This document shows, one piece after another, positions 21,668-32,511 of a stretch of DNA of 64,000 nucleotides. The stretch comes from Passalora sequoiae. Lineage: Eukaryota; Ascomycota; Dothideomycetes; Mycosphaerellales; Mycosphaerellaceae. A program made the position numbers and the translations under genes. Location: contig WSQC01000023.1 of the NCBI GenBank assembly GCA_013248845.1, positions 620,001-684,000 of the forward strand. The letters run 5' to 3'. A model generated the notes under the pieces. It saw nothing but the letters and a program-made list of their open reading frames with translations. It was not told the origin of the DNA and ran no database searches. Each line of letters opens with the position of its first letter. Position 1 is the stretch's first letter.

Positions 21668-23241
21668 TCATGCAATGCTCTCGGAGTCGAGAAAGTCTAG
21701 TCGCACTCCTGCCCGTGGCGTGATGTGCAGAACATCGCTGTCGTCATCAGAATCATCAGCATGATTGGTCACAGGACAACGATTCTCTGTTACATGTCAG
21801 TGGTCATACCATCTGGTACACTCAAGATACATGCCTTCATCGCTCGCATTGGACCCGTCACTGCTCGTGTTGAGCATGCCAAATCTGTTCGAGGGAGGCA
21901 TATTTTTCTTTGCGGGTGCTTGCGACAATGACTTCGTTGATGGCTGAGTGCGCACCGGAAGTGGTACATCGCACTCGTCGCGATAGAACAGGATCTTGCA
22001 GCCTCTATAAGTCGTTCTGGACATCATGCATGTGCGTGCGAACAGAGCGTTGTGGACTGAATTGGTGGAGACGTAAGCATCCCCATTGCGGAAACTCACG
22101 TCAATGATGACCAGGTTGTGAATGTGCTCCATGTCGTCACGAATGCTCTCTTCAGTGAGACCTTTCTCGACAGCGTTGCGAATCAGAATGTTGCGAGTTG
22201 CGCCGTTGGCAACCTTGTTAGCGATATGTCCGTTCAGCGTGAATTGCCGTTCGGCCCATCTGACTTCAGCACGCTTGTCGAGGATGTAGATGTCATGTCG
22301 CTTGACCCATGCCAGGTACTCTGCAGCGGAATCAAGAAATGTCACAGTGGCACTTCTCTCCGATCGAATGTTGATGCTCAGGATTTTGCCACCTCTGAGC
22401 ACCGACACGATGTCTCGATAACTGGTGCGCGACGAAAGATTGCAAAAATAAAGCGTTCGAAGGGTCGAGCCATTGTTGTGGGCAAGTGTGCCAAGTTCAG
22501 TGTTGCCATCACCCAGGATACTATCGGCTTCGAATGCGACGTCCTCGGGAACAGAAGACGGGGGAGGCCCGTAGCTGGTGTGACGCTGTGCGCCGGGAGT
22601 CTGAAGACTCGTAGCGAAAGGTCGCTGTTCGTTGGGCTTGAACGCGCCACTTCCAGGAGCTAGATTGAAGGCACCTGAGTTGTTGCTCGCCTTCCACGGC
22701 ACATCGTTGGACTGGACCGCGCCGTTCAGAAACGGCCCCGACTGAGTAAGCTGGTTTGGCATGTCGTCAAAATCATCGGCCCAGGTATTAGGTAGCGGCT
22801 GCCGTTGAGATGAGTCCGATGCACCCGATATCAGCATGCCCAAAGATTCTGACGTCAATCCGCCTGCGAACAGAGCGTTCTTCAGCAGCTCGAACTCGGT
22901 GGACGTGCGAAGCTGTGGAATTGATCAGCGAGATGTCATATCTGCAAAGAGCCTTGCCGTACTAGACCGTCATATTCAACTCGTGATATCGTAACATTGG
23001 CCGGATCGGCGCGTCCAAGAATCTGCGTAGAAGTATGCTGGTACAACATCGTTAGCCGTGTCGAACCAAGGTGACAACGGCACTTCGAGGCTTTCTGTAT
23101 CGTACAAAATCTGCTCTGCAAACGCTGTCAGCGGCTAATTGCAGCTCAGCTCCCTGATGGAGGCGCTTGATGAGAAACGTACCGTCTGAGCAAGGCGTCA
23201 AAATAAGACTTGTCGACAGTGACCTTCTCCATGGCCGACAT
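21668..23241 (-). CDS. RNA-binding protein with two RRM-like domains (Nrd1/Mrn1-like)
   Basis: Proposed exons 23183-23241, 23106-23115, 22963-23022, 21831-22912 and 21668-21737 give 426 aa. The N-terminus holds two short repeats found in this fungal RRM group: VTVDKSYFDALLRRADF and VTISRVEYDGLLRTSTEFEL, ending ALFAGGL. A polar linker leads to RRM-like domain 1 (RTLYFCNLSSRTSYRDIVSV; SERSATVTFLDSAAEYLAW) and domain 2 (RNILIRNAVEKGLTEESIRD; GDAYVSTNSVHNALFARTC). The tail has NRFGMLNTSSDG. Exon 2 is only 10 nt; an alternative is to extend it to about 23079. If the last intron is not used, the protein ends at 21797 instead. It probably binds mRNA or regulates splicing or translation. Start 23241 gives the conserved first repeat. 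Confidence 0.75.
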
Positions 23242-23526
23242 GATAGCTGGACGAACAAACTACACTCTGGACGAGTGCGGGTACGTGTCGACAACGCATG
23301 CGATCGAGAAAGTTGGACAAGGCAGGGGCATCTAGAAGGACACCCCTGCACACCGAGCAGGCGCTAATCAAGGATATGTGAGCGGCTTCCTATGCCCCTG
23401 CCATGAGCTTAATTCTATGGGAGTACCCGAATTCCAGCTCCACCTGGTGAGCGGCAACTCCCGTCTTTTGTGGCGTCCACGTCTCAAAATCCCAAAAGGT
23501 TCCTGAACGCATCGCGTAGGACCTGC

Positions 23527-24990
23527 ATGGATCAGAATGCACCGTCTTCCATCACGACGATTGGGGATTGCTCACGTGCAGCGACCAGTACGAAGCAAGA
23601 TCTCGTCAAGCAGCTCACAGAGGCCAGCAATGGCGAAGGAGGAGTCTGGTCACAACTTCTGAACAATCCCTTTTTCACCGCGGGTTTCGGTCTTGCTGGG
23701 TTGGGTGCAGCTCTGCGATATGGGTCGCTTGGTCTCAGACGAACGGCAGAGCTCATCCGCCATCGCATGCTCGTGGATCTGGAAATCACCCGTCACGATG
23801 AATCCTATGGCTGGGTCCTGAACTGGATGACCCATCAATATCAGAATCAGCTAGTGCCGAATGCTGGAAAACAGCGAGCTGGCGTCGTGGAGAGATTGAT
23901 TCAGCGCCTCACGCCTGGTCTGCATCATTTACAAATCAAGACGCATGTCTCTCGGACTGCAAGTGGCTCGCAAGAAACGGCGTTTGCTCTCGTGCCTGGC
24001 CATGGACGCCACATTCTGCGCTACAAGAATGCTTTCCTGGCTGTCAATCGCGAACGTGTCGGGAAGAGCTTCGATGCCAATGGTCAGCCGTTTGAAACCG
24101 TGAAGCTCACCACACTGTATTACTACCGCCACATCTTCGAGGACATCTTTCAGGAAGCCCATCAGATGGCCATGCAGAGCGCTGAAGGTAAGACAGTCGT
24201 CTACCAAAGTCGCAATGTCGGTTGGGATAAATCTGGCGAGCCAAGACGGCGCAGGCCCTTAGAGTCAGTCGTGCTCGAGCAGGGCCGCTCCGACATGATA
24301 CTGAATGACGTGCGCGAGTTTCTGGATGCACGAACGTGGTATCTGGATCATGGCATCCCCTATCGCAGGGGCTATCTGCTCTACGGTCCTCCGGGAACTG
24401 GCAAGACCTCCTTTGTGCTAGCACTAGCCGGACAGCTGGAGTTCAACATCGCTATGCTGAGTCTGAGTCAAAGAGGCTTGACTGACGATCTGCTGAACCA
24501 CTTACTGCAGAACGTCCCACCACGGACACTTGTTTTACTGGAAGACGTGGACGCAGCGTTTTCGAATCGGAAGCAACGAGATGCTGATGGCTACAATGGC
24601 GCGAATGTCACATTTTCTGGCCTGCTGAATGCGCTTGACGGTGTGACGAGTGCGGAGGAACGGATCATTTTCATGACGACTAACCACATTGACCGTCTCG
24701 ACGATGCTCTAATCAGACCTGGCAGGGTCGATATGAGAATACCAATAGGAAATGCCAGCGAGTGGCAAATGGGAGAGCTTTGGAAGCGCTTCTACTCCGC
24801 ACAGGACCCTACGGGCGACAGAAAGAAGCGCTTCGTTCAGGCCGCAGATGCCCTAGGTCTGGTAGGAAATGTTAGCACTGCGGCATTGCAAGGCCTATTT
24901 GTATACAACAAAGGTGATCCCGATGGAGCGATCTCTCTATTGCCGGAGCTGCTCAATCAACAGGTCGCTCGACAGTCACAACAGGAATGA
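23527..24990 (+). CDS. Bcs1-like mitochondrial AAA ATPase
   Basis: AAA chaperone of the inner mitochondrial membrane; Bcs1 inserts the folded Rieske iron-sulfur protein into respiratory complex III. Single exon, 487 aa from the ATG at 23527. The N-terminal span LLNNPFFTAGFGLAGLGAAL is the membrane anchor. The Bcs1-specific domain follows (YGWVLNWMTHQYQNQ to about residue 215). The AAA module has Walker A (LLYGPPGTGKTS, about 283-294), Walker B (LVLLEDVDAAF, about 336-346), sensor 1 (FMTTNHIDRLDDALI) and arginine finger (RPGRVDM). No key residue is missing. The upstream frame has no ATG. Transcribed away from the RRM gene, with starts 285 bp apart. Confidence 0.93.
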   Translation: MDQNAPSSITTIGDCSRAATSTKQDLVKQLTEASNGEGGVWSQLLNNPFFTAGFGLAGLGAALRYGSLGLRRTAELIRHRMLVDLEITRHDESYGWVLNWMTHQYQNQLVPNAGKQRAGVVERLIQRLTPGLHHLQIKTHVSRTASGSQETAFALVPGHGRHILRYKNAFLAVNRERVGKSFDANGQPFETVKLTTLYYYRHIFEDIFQEAHQMAMQSAEGKTVVYQSRNVGWDKSGEPRRRRPLESVVLEQGRSDMILNDVREFLDARTWYLDHGIPYRRGYLLYGPPGTGKTSFVLALAGQLEFNIAMLSLSQRGLTDDLLNHLLQNVPPRTLVLLEDVDAAFSNRKQRDADGYNGANVTFSGLLNALDGVTSAEERIIFMTTNHIDRLDDALIRPGRVDMRIPIGNASEWQMGELWKRFYSAQDPTGDRKKRFVQAADALGLVGNVSTAALQGLFVYNKGDPDGAISLLPELLNQQVARQSQQE

Positions 24991-25493
24991 TGCATCATCG
25001 CTAGACATTCTCCTCATGCGCTATGAATAATTGTGTCTCATACAGATGTCCCTGCAGAGAGAGTTCGGCGCTTGCTGCGGTGCCACAGCTGACTGCCACA
25101 ACAGATATCGATCATCTGGGTCGTGCGAGATAGCTCGTGCGATGCAACACGCTATATGCGGTGTGTTTTGAAGCTCGGCCACTCGCTTGCTGCAGCCGAT
25201 GACACGCGAAGCATTGTGCTGCAGCATGTGCTTCGCGTACTTTTCGCGGAGACTTGTGACTCTTCTTTCAGTCATCTACGGTCTTCGCAGGATCCACATG
25301 CTTGCCTGGCAGCCTCGAGCTAGTCCGAGCTTGTTTGCCATCAGCTGAAGACTTGTGGCGCGGTAGGCGAGCTAGCTGCCTGAAGCGGGACCAATTCGCC
25401 AGGTAGTGTCAAGTGACTTCGACTCAGCAGGATTTAAGAGATCGTGCTTCTCACTCGTGCTTCTTCCTCATTACAATTGCACACGGTATCAAC
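24991..25493. other. Intergenic
   Basis: 3' flank of the Bcs1-like gene and promoter of the 2EXR gene. Nothing else seen. Confidence 0.55.
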
Positions 25494-26198
25494 ATGGAAA
25501 TGCAGAGAATTGACAGCGCCGTTGAGCTTCCGCCGCAAAAAGGCACTGGACATGCAGGGCCCCCTTCTCGGGTGCGGAGCCCCTCACGAGCACAAGATGA
25601 AGCTCTAGCCAATCAAGATTCACGACCTCGACCTCAGTCAAGACTTTTATCATTACCACCTGAACTGCAACTCAGCATCTGGGAGTTTGTCGTCATTCAA
25701 GAGGAACCACTGTACATCAATTGCCCCTGCGATAGTTCCTTCGGCGGCTGGAGCGATGAATACTATGCCCAAGTCGAGCTCTGGGAAAACGGCACCAAAC
25801 ATCCACCACCACAACCTGGACTCACGCGAGTATGTCGCAGCATCCGAGCTGATGCGCTGCCCATGTTCTTCAAGTACAACAAATTCCAGTCTGGATACTG
25901 CTACGAGACAAACACGGAAATGACGCTAGACTGGCTGAGGACAATGGGAGGGGAGAATCGGCAGATGATGAGGGAATTTTACTTTTTCGATGCGAACTGC
26001 CGGCATGATATCAATAATAGCTCGAAGGATCTTAAGCGGATCCAAAGGAGTGACGCTGTGAGGAAGATGGGTGGCGTCATGACGAGTGTGTATACTGATG
26101 AGTATTGTCGGCACGATGTGTCCTTTCGCGACAAGGATGAGGATGAGGGGCTGGACGGTCTTTCCAACATGCTTGAGCAGCTAGAGATGAATCAGTAA
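25494..26198 (+). CDS. 2EXR-type fungal protein of unknown function
   Basis: Single exon, 234 aa from ATG 25494. A Pro/Arg-rich lead is followed by the 2EXR signature: SRLLSLPPELQLSIWEFVVI, then PGLTRVCRSIRADALPMFFK and YNKF. The signature is an F-box-like fungal domain found in large expanded families in Dothideomycetes and Leotiomycetes. A helical region (MREFYFFDANCRHDINNSSK) and an acidic tail end the protein. No enzymatic residues are visible. Function is unknown for the family; protein-protein binding is inferred from the F-box-like helix. Confidence 0.85.
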   Translation: MEMQRIDSAVELPPQKGTGHAGPPSRVRSPSRAQDEALANQDSRPRPQSRLLSLPPELQLSIWEFVVIQEEPLYINCPCDSSFGGWSDEYYAQVELWENGTKHPPPQPGLTRVCRSIRADALPMFFKYNKFQSGYCYETNTEMTLDWLRTMGGENRQMMREFYFFDANCRHDINNSSKDLKRIQRSDAVRKMGGVMTSVYTDEYCRHDVSFRDKDEDEGLDGLSNMLEQLEMNQ

Positions 26199-26417
26199 GC
26201 GCTCAAGGTGTCTTTAAGTGATGACAGACTGGAGACTGAGAACAGGCGAAATGCACACACTGAGGAAGGCGCAGGAACGAGTGAAATGCTTTGTTCGGTA
26301 CTAACTAAATTGCTCCCTCACTATAACGCCATAACAAAACCTGAAGAGTGGAATGCTGCACTCCTTCGTCATAGCGCCCAATGCCGCACACCTTCAAATC
26401 GTGCGTCGATTCCCAAC

Positions 26418-26774
26418 CTAAGGATTGTACGGATCGCACGCAAACCCAACCATAGGATAAGCTGCACCGAGACCCGCATTGACCTTACTATTCGACGTCT
26501 TCGTATTCGTCGAGAAAGTCAGGACAGTGCCACCCGTGCCATTGTCCTTGCACTTGAAGCCAGGATCACTCGAAATGGTCATCTGCTCATGAATCTTGTC
26601 TTTGACGTAGTCGCAGCCGTCGCCGTTATTGTAAGGGCGTCCGACATTCACGGTGTAAGTGCCGAAGTAGGATTTGTACTCGAGGGAGCAGCTGGCGGTG
26701 TTGATCTGTGGGGTGATAGGAGCGGGCGCTGCCAGAGCGCCGGCGCAGAGGAGGGTGATGGTGGTGAAATGCAT
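26418..26774 (-). CDS. Small secreted protein, effector-like
   Basis: 118 aa with a strong signal peptide (HFTTITLLCAGALAAPAP) and a compact mature part of about 95 residues with four Cys: CSLEYKSYFGTYTVNVG, CDYVKDKIHEQMT, CKDNGTGG, CDPYNP at the end. Four Cys probably make two disulfides. The pattern resembles small secreted proteins common in plant-associated Dothideomycetes; no named family recognised. A secreted effector or cell-surface role is inference. Confidence 0.75.
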   Translation of the reverse strand: MHFTTITLLCAGALAAPAPITPQINTASCSLEYKSYFGTYTVNVGRPYNNGDGCDYVKDKIHEQMTISSDPGFKCKDNGTGGTVLTFSTNTKTSNSKVNAGLGAAYPMVGFACDPYNP

Positions 26775-29576
26775 TGTGGTTGATCTGTTGAGATGTGTGT
26801 TAGTGGGGAGAATGGTATGTGGTCGTCGCGGGGCGGGGTCGGGAAAGGGTTCTTAGAAGTAGTGTGGTGATTAGAGGCTGGACAATGGATCGGTGGCGAA
26901 AGAATGCTTCGTCCGCGCCACGGTGTACAAAGAGTGGACAAAGGGCTGTGTTCGAGCTTTGTGGGCTTTATAAAGCAGGCGCGGTCATTGTCGTCTCCCG
27001 TGGGTGGAAGATAGCTGGTCTTGCGCAGAACAGCGTGGTGCGGTAATCTGAAGCCTCTGGTTCGAATGGTCTGCGGCAATGTAGCATGTGTTGCTGAAGC
27101 TGGCTGCGTTATCTGTTTGAAGGATTTGCCGAGCATGTCTAGGTTATGTTCAAAATAAAAGTTTGGTTGTCCTTCGAGGTGTTATTCATCTTCTCACCCT
27201 GATGAACACAGCTTATTCAGCATCAATGTACTTTATTGTAGCCATTTACCCCAACTCATGATGTTATTCACTGTCTAAACTACCTTCTCATAGGAGCTTC
27301 GGCAAGTAAGCGGAAACCACGCTCGGGCTCGTCACTCATGACCGGACAGCAGCATATTGACTGTATCACATGTCCGCTTCGACTCATAGCATGTAGTGTG
27401 ACTGATCGCCTTTGTACAGACTAGAGGAGGCGGACAAACGATCTCATTGCAGTGGCCTTCTGTGCCTTGACTCCAGAGGTCCAGTCGTGGTTGTGACGTT
27501 GTGCCAAGTGCCACATGATCGCACCTTATTGAACTCTAGTCTTGACCACAGCTGACCAAGAAACATTTGCAGGGCCAATATCTTTCTCTAGTGCCGCCCA
27601 ATCTGCCTGTTCCACCCGGCCCTCATGTGCTCATCAAGAGCTCTCGTTACGTGGCTGAGGCATTGGTAGAGACCGAGGTCATGTTCGAAGAGTGTCGCAG
27701 CGTTACGACCGAATAAGTTGAAACGCCTTTATCGTACGCTTCGTGACGAAAGTCCAGAGTAGGTAAGCCGTCGGCAGCAAAAGACATTGAGCCACCTTTA
27801 CCGGCACCTTTATCCTGCAGACCAAAATTGGCCTCCTGGTCCTGTACTATTGAGCAAGGCCTTTGGAAGAAGGATTTGTTGCGTGTATGAGATGGTTCTG
27901 GTATTACAAGTGATGAGTGGCATCGAATTGTCCAGTTCAATGGCTTTAAAAAAGATGCGCCACTGCACTGGTGTCGATTCGCGCAACCTACCAATTTGTG
28001 CCAGCCACGCAAACATGCCGGCATGGCCATGTTTGCCATGAGTTCTCGCATGCCATTGCGGTCATCTCGGTCACGTCTGCTGTCAGCAAAGGGTCTCGAT
28101 TTGTTTGTGCACTTGGGACTGGTCCCCATCATGCGGAAGTCGATCGATCATAGTCGTCGCATCCCTACCAAATACTGTCGTTGACAGGCCTTCTAGATCT
28201 GTTGGTAACGCTAGATACCGTGCATCCGTCCTTGTTCACCTATATGCAGCGCCTCCAATAGCAGTCATGTAAGCTCCTCCGCGAGCCACTGTCTCTCTCT
28301 TTCCGTAAATGCTGCTGACGGTCGTCTGCCAGCAGCTACTCCACAATTAACCCATCCACCGACCGCCATTACCTCGGGTGGAGTCGGCTTCAGGGCTGTT
28401 CATGGTGGTGCGTGTAATTGTTGGGCTTTCAAGCACGTTATGAAGCTGCCGAGAGTGCAGTCGAAAGTGGAAGTGCAGGGTCGGATCAGCTCTCGCGGAA
28501 AGCTGTGAAAGGAGCCGAAACTCTCAGTCGACGCGCTCTGGAGCAGCCACAATAATAACATGGGATCGGCCGCCCAGAAACATTCACGAGGTCCTCTACT
28601 CACTTACTTGTACAGCATGAAGGTTTGAATGGTAGCAGACCGCAGACAGCACATACATAATACATGCGTGGATTATGAGTCTCATAAGGTCACGTTATAT
28701 CGCGTTCGAGCTTTACCCAAAGGAGCGGAGGTGGGGCAGAGAGTGGAGAACAATGCGATAGGCCTCAGGACCAGCGTGAGGCGCGAGAGAGCAGATAGAT
28801 GTATACCGTTGAAGGACAGCGACTCAAGCAGGTGATTCGAGAGGCGAAGATTGCTGCGATCAAAGGATAAACACGTGCAGTGCGTGGTATGCATAACATT
28901 GAGGCGGGAGGGGTTTTGGTGCAGTTGTGCTCAAATATACGTGGTCGTGATTGCCGCTACAGCATTTCCAGGAGGTCGCGCCTGCCCGCTTGCATTTCTT
29001 GCTGCGATCTCACTGCTTTGCCTGCTGCTTCATACAAACTCGCAGACGACCGCCAAAACTACAGCAGCGCGACACTTTTTGGTGAGTCGCCCTTACACGT
29101 CAATCACCATCCTAGCAATAACGACATTTCCTTCACTGCACTCATACGCTTTTTTCTCGCGTGTTCTGGCGCCATTGGATCACTCGATCGCATTGTTTGG
29201 AGCACATCACCGAGAAACAGTCGACATCGCTCGACGACTTGTTGTTGTCATCGTCGTCAATTTATCGACAACAAGCTGACAACGCGTCCACGCAGAAACA
29301 CATATCAACCACCACATCTCAAAACAACTGGTACGTGATCACTGCTGGACGCTTGGTACTTCTCGCTACCTTGTACGCGTCGAGCTGAATGCTTGCGCTC
29401 ACCATGTCGGCTGTGAAGGTGGTTTTCACAGCAGCGTGGACGATAACGCGTCGCCACCAACATCGAGCCTGCATTTTAGGCGCATTCTGGACAACAACAC
29501 TGCTTGAGCCCACCGTCGTCCTTACCAATAGCATCGCTGACGAGCTCCTTCAGTAGCCAGTCAGTCAACCGCAATC
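26775..29576. other. Intergenic, 2.8 kb
   Basis: Largest stretches of open frame (minus 27647-28132, plus 28851-29338) overlap others and show no recognisable motif. The right end is the promoter/5' UTR of the NHP6-like gene. No tRNA, repeat or transposon signature seen. A lineage-specific gene with introns cannot be excluded. Confidence 0.4.
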
Positions 29577-30056
29577 ATGCCCAAGGAAAAGGCAACTACC
29601 CGCGGCTCTAAGAAGACCGCCGACAAGTCTGCCGGTGGGAAGAAAAAGAAGGGCGAGTTCTTTCCCATGCCGTCACTCGTGATTGCACGTCTAACGGATC
29701 ATGCAGATCCAAACATGCCAAAGCGCGGTCTTTCTGCCTACATGTTTTTCGCCAACGAGCAACGCGACAAAGTCCGTGACGAGAACCCTGGCATCAAATT
29801 CGGTACGTCTGTCTCTGACTCTATCCCATTGCGCTTACTGATCATGCACAGGCGAGGTCGGCAAGCAGCTTGGTGAGAAGTGGAAGGGTCTGTCAGAGAA
29901 GCAAAAGGCTCCATACGAAGCAAAGGCCGCCGCCGATAAGAAGCGCTACGAAGAGGAGAAAGCTGCTTACACTGCTGTAAGTGGTTCACCGTAGTGTCTG
30001 GATTCCTGTTACTGACCACATGCCAGGGTGGTGACGAGGACGAGGACGAGGAGTAG
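29577..30056 (+). CDS. NHP6-like HMG-box chromatin protein
   Basis: Non-sequence-specific DNA-bending protein that works with nucleosome remodelling and FACT. Exons 29577-29652, 29707-29802, 29852-29976 and 30027-30056 give 108 aa. A Lys-rich N-tail (KSAGGKKKK) leads to the HMG box: DPNMPKRGLSAYMFFANEQR, RDKVRDENPGIKF, GEVGKQLGEKWKGLSEKQKA, PYEAKAAADKKRYEEEKAAY, and an acidic tail GGDEDEDEE. Intron 1 (29653-29706, 54 nt) starts with GCGAGT and ends TCTAACGGATCATGCAG; the GC donor is needed to make the conserved KKKKDPN joint. Introns 2 and 3 are ordinary GT..AG of 49 and 50 nt. Intron 1 has no stop and is a multiple of three. Confidence 0.95.
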
Positions 30057-32511
30057 AAGATGCTGCCGACAATTGTGGGAATCTAACACGAACAACCTCG
30101 CGGACTGCACGTGTTCGAAAGTCTATGCAGGGTGGTAGCTTACCATGGCCTGTACGACTGGGTTTTCCGCAATAACATCATCACTGCGGTCGCGATGAAA
30201 ACGGGCCGACCAATACCTTTGATACGATCTCCCCGTTTTATCTTGGCTGACTCGGCGCGGAACTATTGCAACAACTTTGGCACGAATGACAGCTGTGCCC
30301 TTGCTCAATGACGAGCGTATGATACCAGAGGGCTTTGCAAATGGGGTTTCATTGAGTTAACTTCTGCGCAACGAGGCCAGCTGCCGCGAGTATGTACTAT
30401 ATCAAGAAGGTTCTTTTCCAAGTCCGGTTCTGAGTCTCACTTGCTGCTAGAGTGTCTCCAACGCACCGCAGATGCAGCTTCAATGACCTTCCAATCATCG
30501 ACGGTCGTGCAAACAAGGCCTGCATGAATGTCACGATCGGCACTGCTGGTGCAACGCGAAGGTATCTTACGTAAGAGCAAAATATGAAGTCAGCGACCTT
30601 TGATGCACGTGTCACTCGCACGACTTCACACGACCACCTATACTCTACATGACCGACATATCAACACGACGAAGAAGACCAGGTCCTGCTTTATCACATG
30701 CGCCACTGCCTACATGCACGTTAACAATGAATTCGCCTGCGACGAAGTACTGTATAGCATTTACCTGCGAGAGTACATATGGAATTGTTATGATGTGCTG
30801 TCCCTTACATTTGCAGGTCAATTTTGCGACGGTGAGGATCGTGATGGTGTCGCTACTCTTTCTTTCATAATGACATGGCTGAGTTGCCTACATAAACACG
30901 TAAACAACGGGGCAAGGTTTGGGCCCCTGGCAATCGAGGTTCCAAGCTTGGCCGGTATGGTATTTTTGTGCGAGCAGATGCTGGGGTTTCGCAGCCTTCG
31001 AAGTTCGAGCAAACACCAGAAGCCTGTCGCGCCAAGATAGCGCATTCGAGCACGGAGCGTCCACGCTTAAGTGTGTATGTAAGCAACAGGTCTTGGCGAC
31101 ATGCGATACAAACGTGGAGGAAGCTCAACTGCAACAGCACTTCGTGGACCACAATAAATGTGTATGCATGTATGTGCTCATCATGCCACGATCTGGCGAC
31201 GATCCCGATCAAAGATGCGTCCATAACGCGATCAACTAAGGAGTCTATGGCTGGCCCATCGATTGCGAGTATTACTGGCTGATGAGCAGCACGGCAAGCT
31301 CATCAAGGCGGACAGCTGGCCCACTGCAAGGCCAGGTCGTCATCTCATGGCCTGTGGAGACTGCGCTGTCTCATCGTGGAACTGGCCGTTAATCGACTCG
31401 TATCCTGTCTATCAGCGCGAGAAATAAGACGATTTTGCTAATGCCCGAAAGCCTCGCCATTCATCTGTCCATCATCTAATCGCGACTGCCCACAGTCCGA
31501 ACGGCAAGGAGCTAAAGCATAACATTACTTTTTGATATTCTGTCTGAGTGTTCCAGCGACGCCACGCCAGTTCAAGACAGTAGTGAAGAATGAAATCTGC
31601 GTTTATCAGCAAGCCGTGTTGCCGGTGGCAATAACTACGAAACATTACGTCGCACTTTTGATACATGCTATCCCCAACCATCCAGGCACCTTCCGGTAGT
31701 GTGACGCGCGCAAGGTCTTGAAGCAACGGCAAGGTCGAGGAGCGTCCTGCCCGCAAGGCATAGAACAGTCTCAACTCACTCGTGCCTGTGACCTATCCTC
31801 ACGATTTAACGCAATCTACATGCAGCACTCTACCTGCTACATGTCATATAAGACGACTGTCGGCAACTCTTCGCGATGTTGAAAGAATCATCGGATCGAG
31901 ATGCCGCGCTGGGATAACGCCCTCTAACAAAGCTAGTGTCGACCCTACGATGGTATCGGCGGTAGAAGAATGCAAATGTCTTCTATCTTCATTATCGTGG
32001 TTGATGAGAAACGAAGTCTACAGCATCTGTCAGCAGCGGAGATGAGACCGCAATTCCGGGTGGTGGCTCTGTATTGTTATTACATACCGATTGGCCAGAA
32101 TCCTGGACTCTGCTGGGATATTTGATAGACGCCAACTCAGAATTGCAGTTCCACTGCTAACAGACACTGTATAGCATGTGTCAGCAGGAGAGTGGAAAGA
32201 GCCAAGATCAGCTTTTACAAACGCTGCATTGCACTGGTACGCTGTATCTTCATATGGTATGGTAACTCTGGCTATCGACTGCTAGACTGTCGAGGACTTT
32301 TCATCGATAGTCCTACGATGGACAAAAATGTCAAGTCGATATGTCCAGGCCCCCGGTTCTCTGATCGACGAGATCCATGTGTCTGCCTCTGCACTGCTGA
32401 CAGACGCGGTATATCTGGCCATCTCTACCCAGTTCATGTGAGCCGACGTGTCATGGTACTCGACTTCCCCTCTGCGACCATACCTCCTATTAATGTTTGC
32501 GCTCTACCAGA
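30057..32511. other. Intergenic, 2.45 kb
   Basis: Only short, mutually overlapping frames; the largest (30600-31040, plus) has no recognisable domain. No tRNA, repeat or transposon signature seen. Confidence 0.45.

Noticed and set aside
27040..27075. GGTTCGAAT-type sequence as a tRNA T-loop
   Set aside because: Flanking bases do not form a T-stem and no D- or anticodon arm precedes it.
26648..27136. 162-codon minus-strand frame overlapping the small secreted gene
   Set aside because: Low-complexity composition and overlap with the start of a better supported gene in another frame.
27647..28132. 161-codon minus-strand frame in the 2.8-kb gap
   Set aside because: No motif, no clear start context, and competing frames on both strands of similar length.
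30600..31224. Overlapping frames of 104-146 codons on both strands
   Set aside because: No recognisable motif or exon structure; lengths are what chance gives in this base composition.
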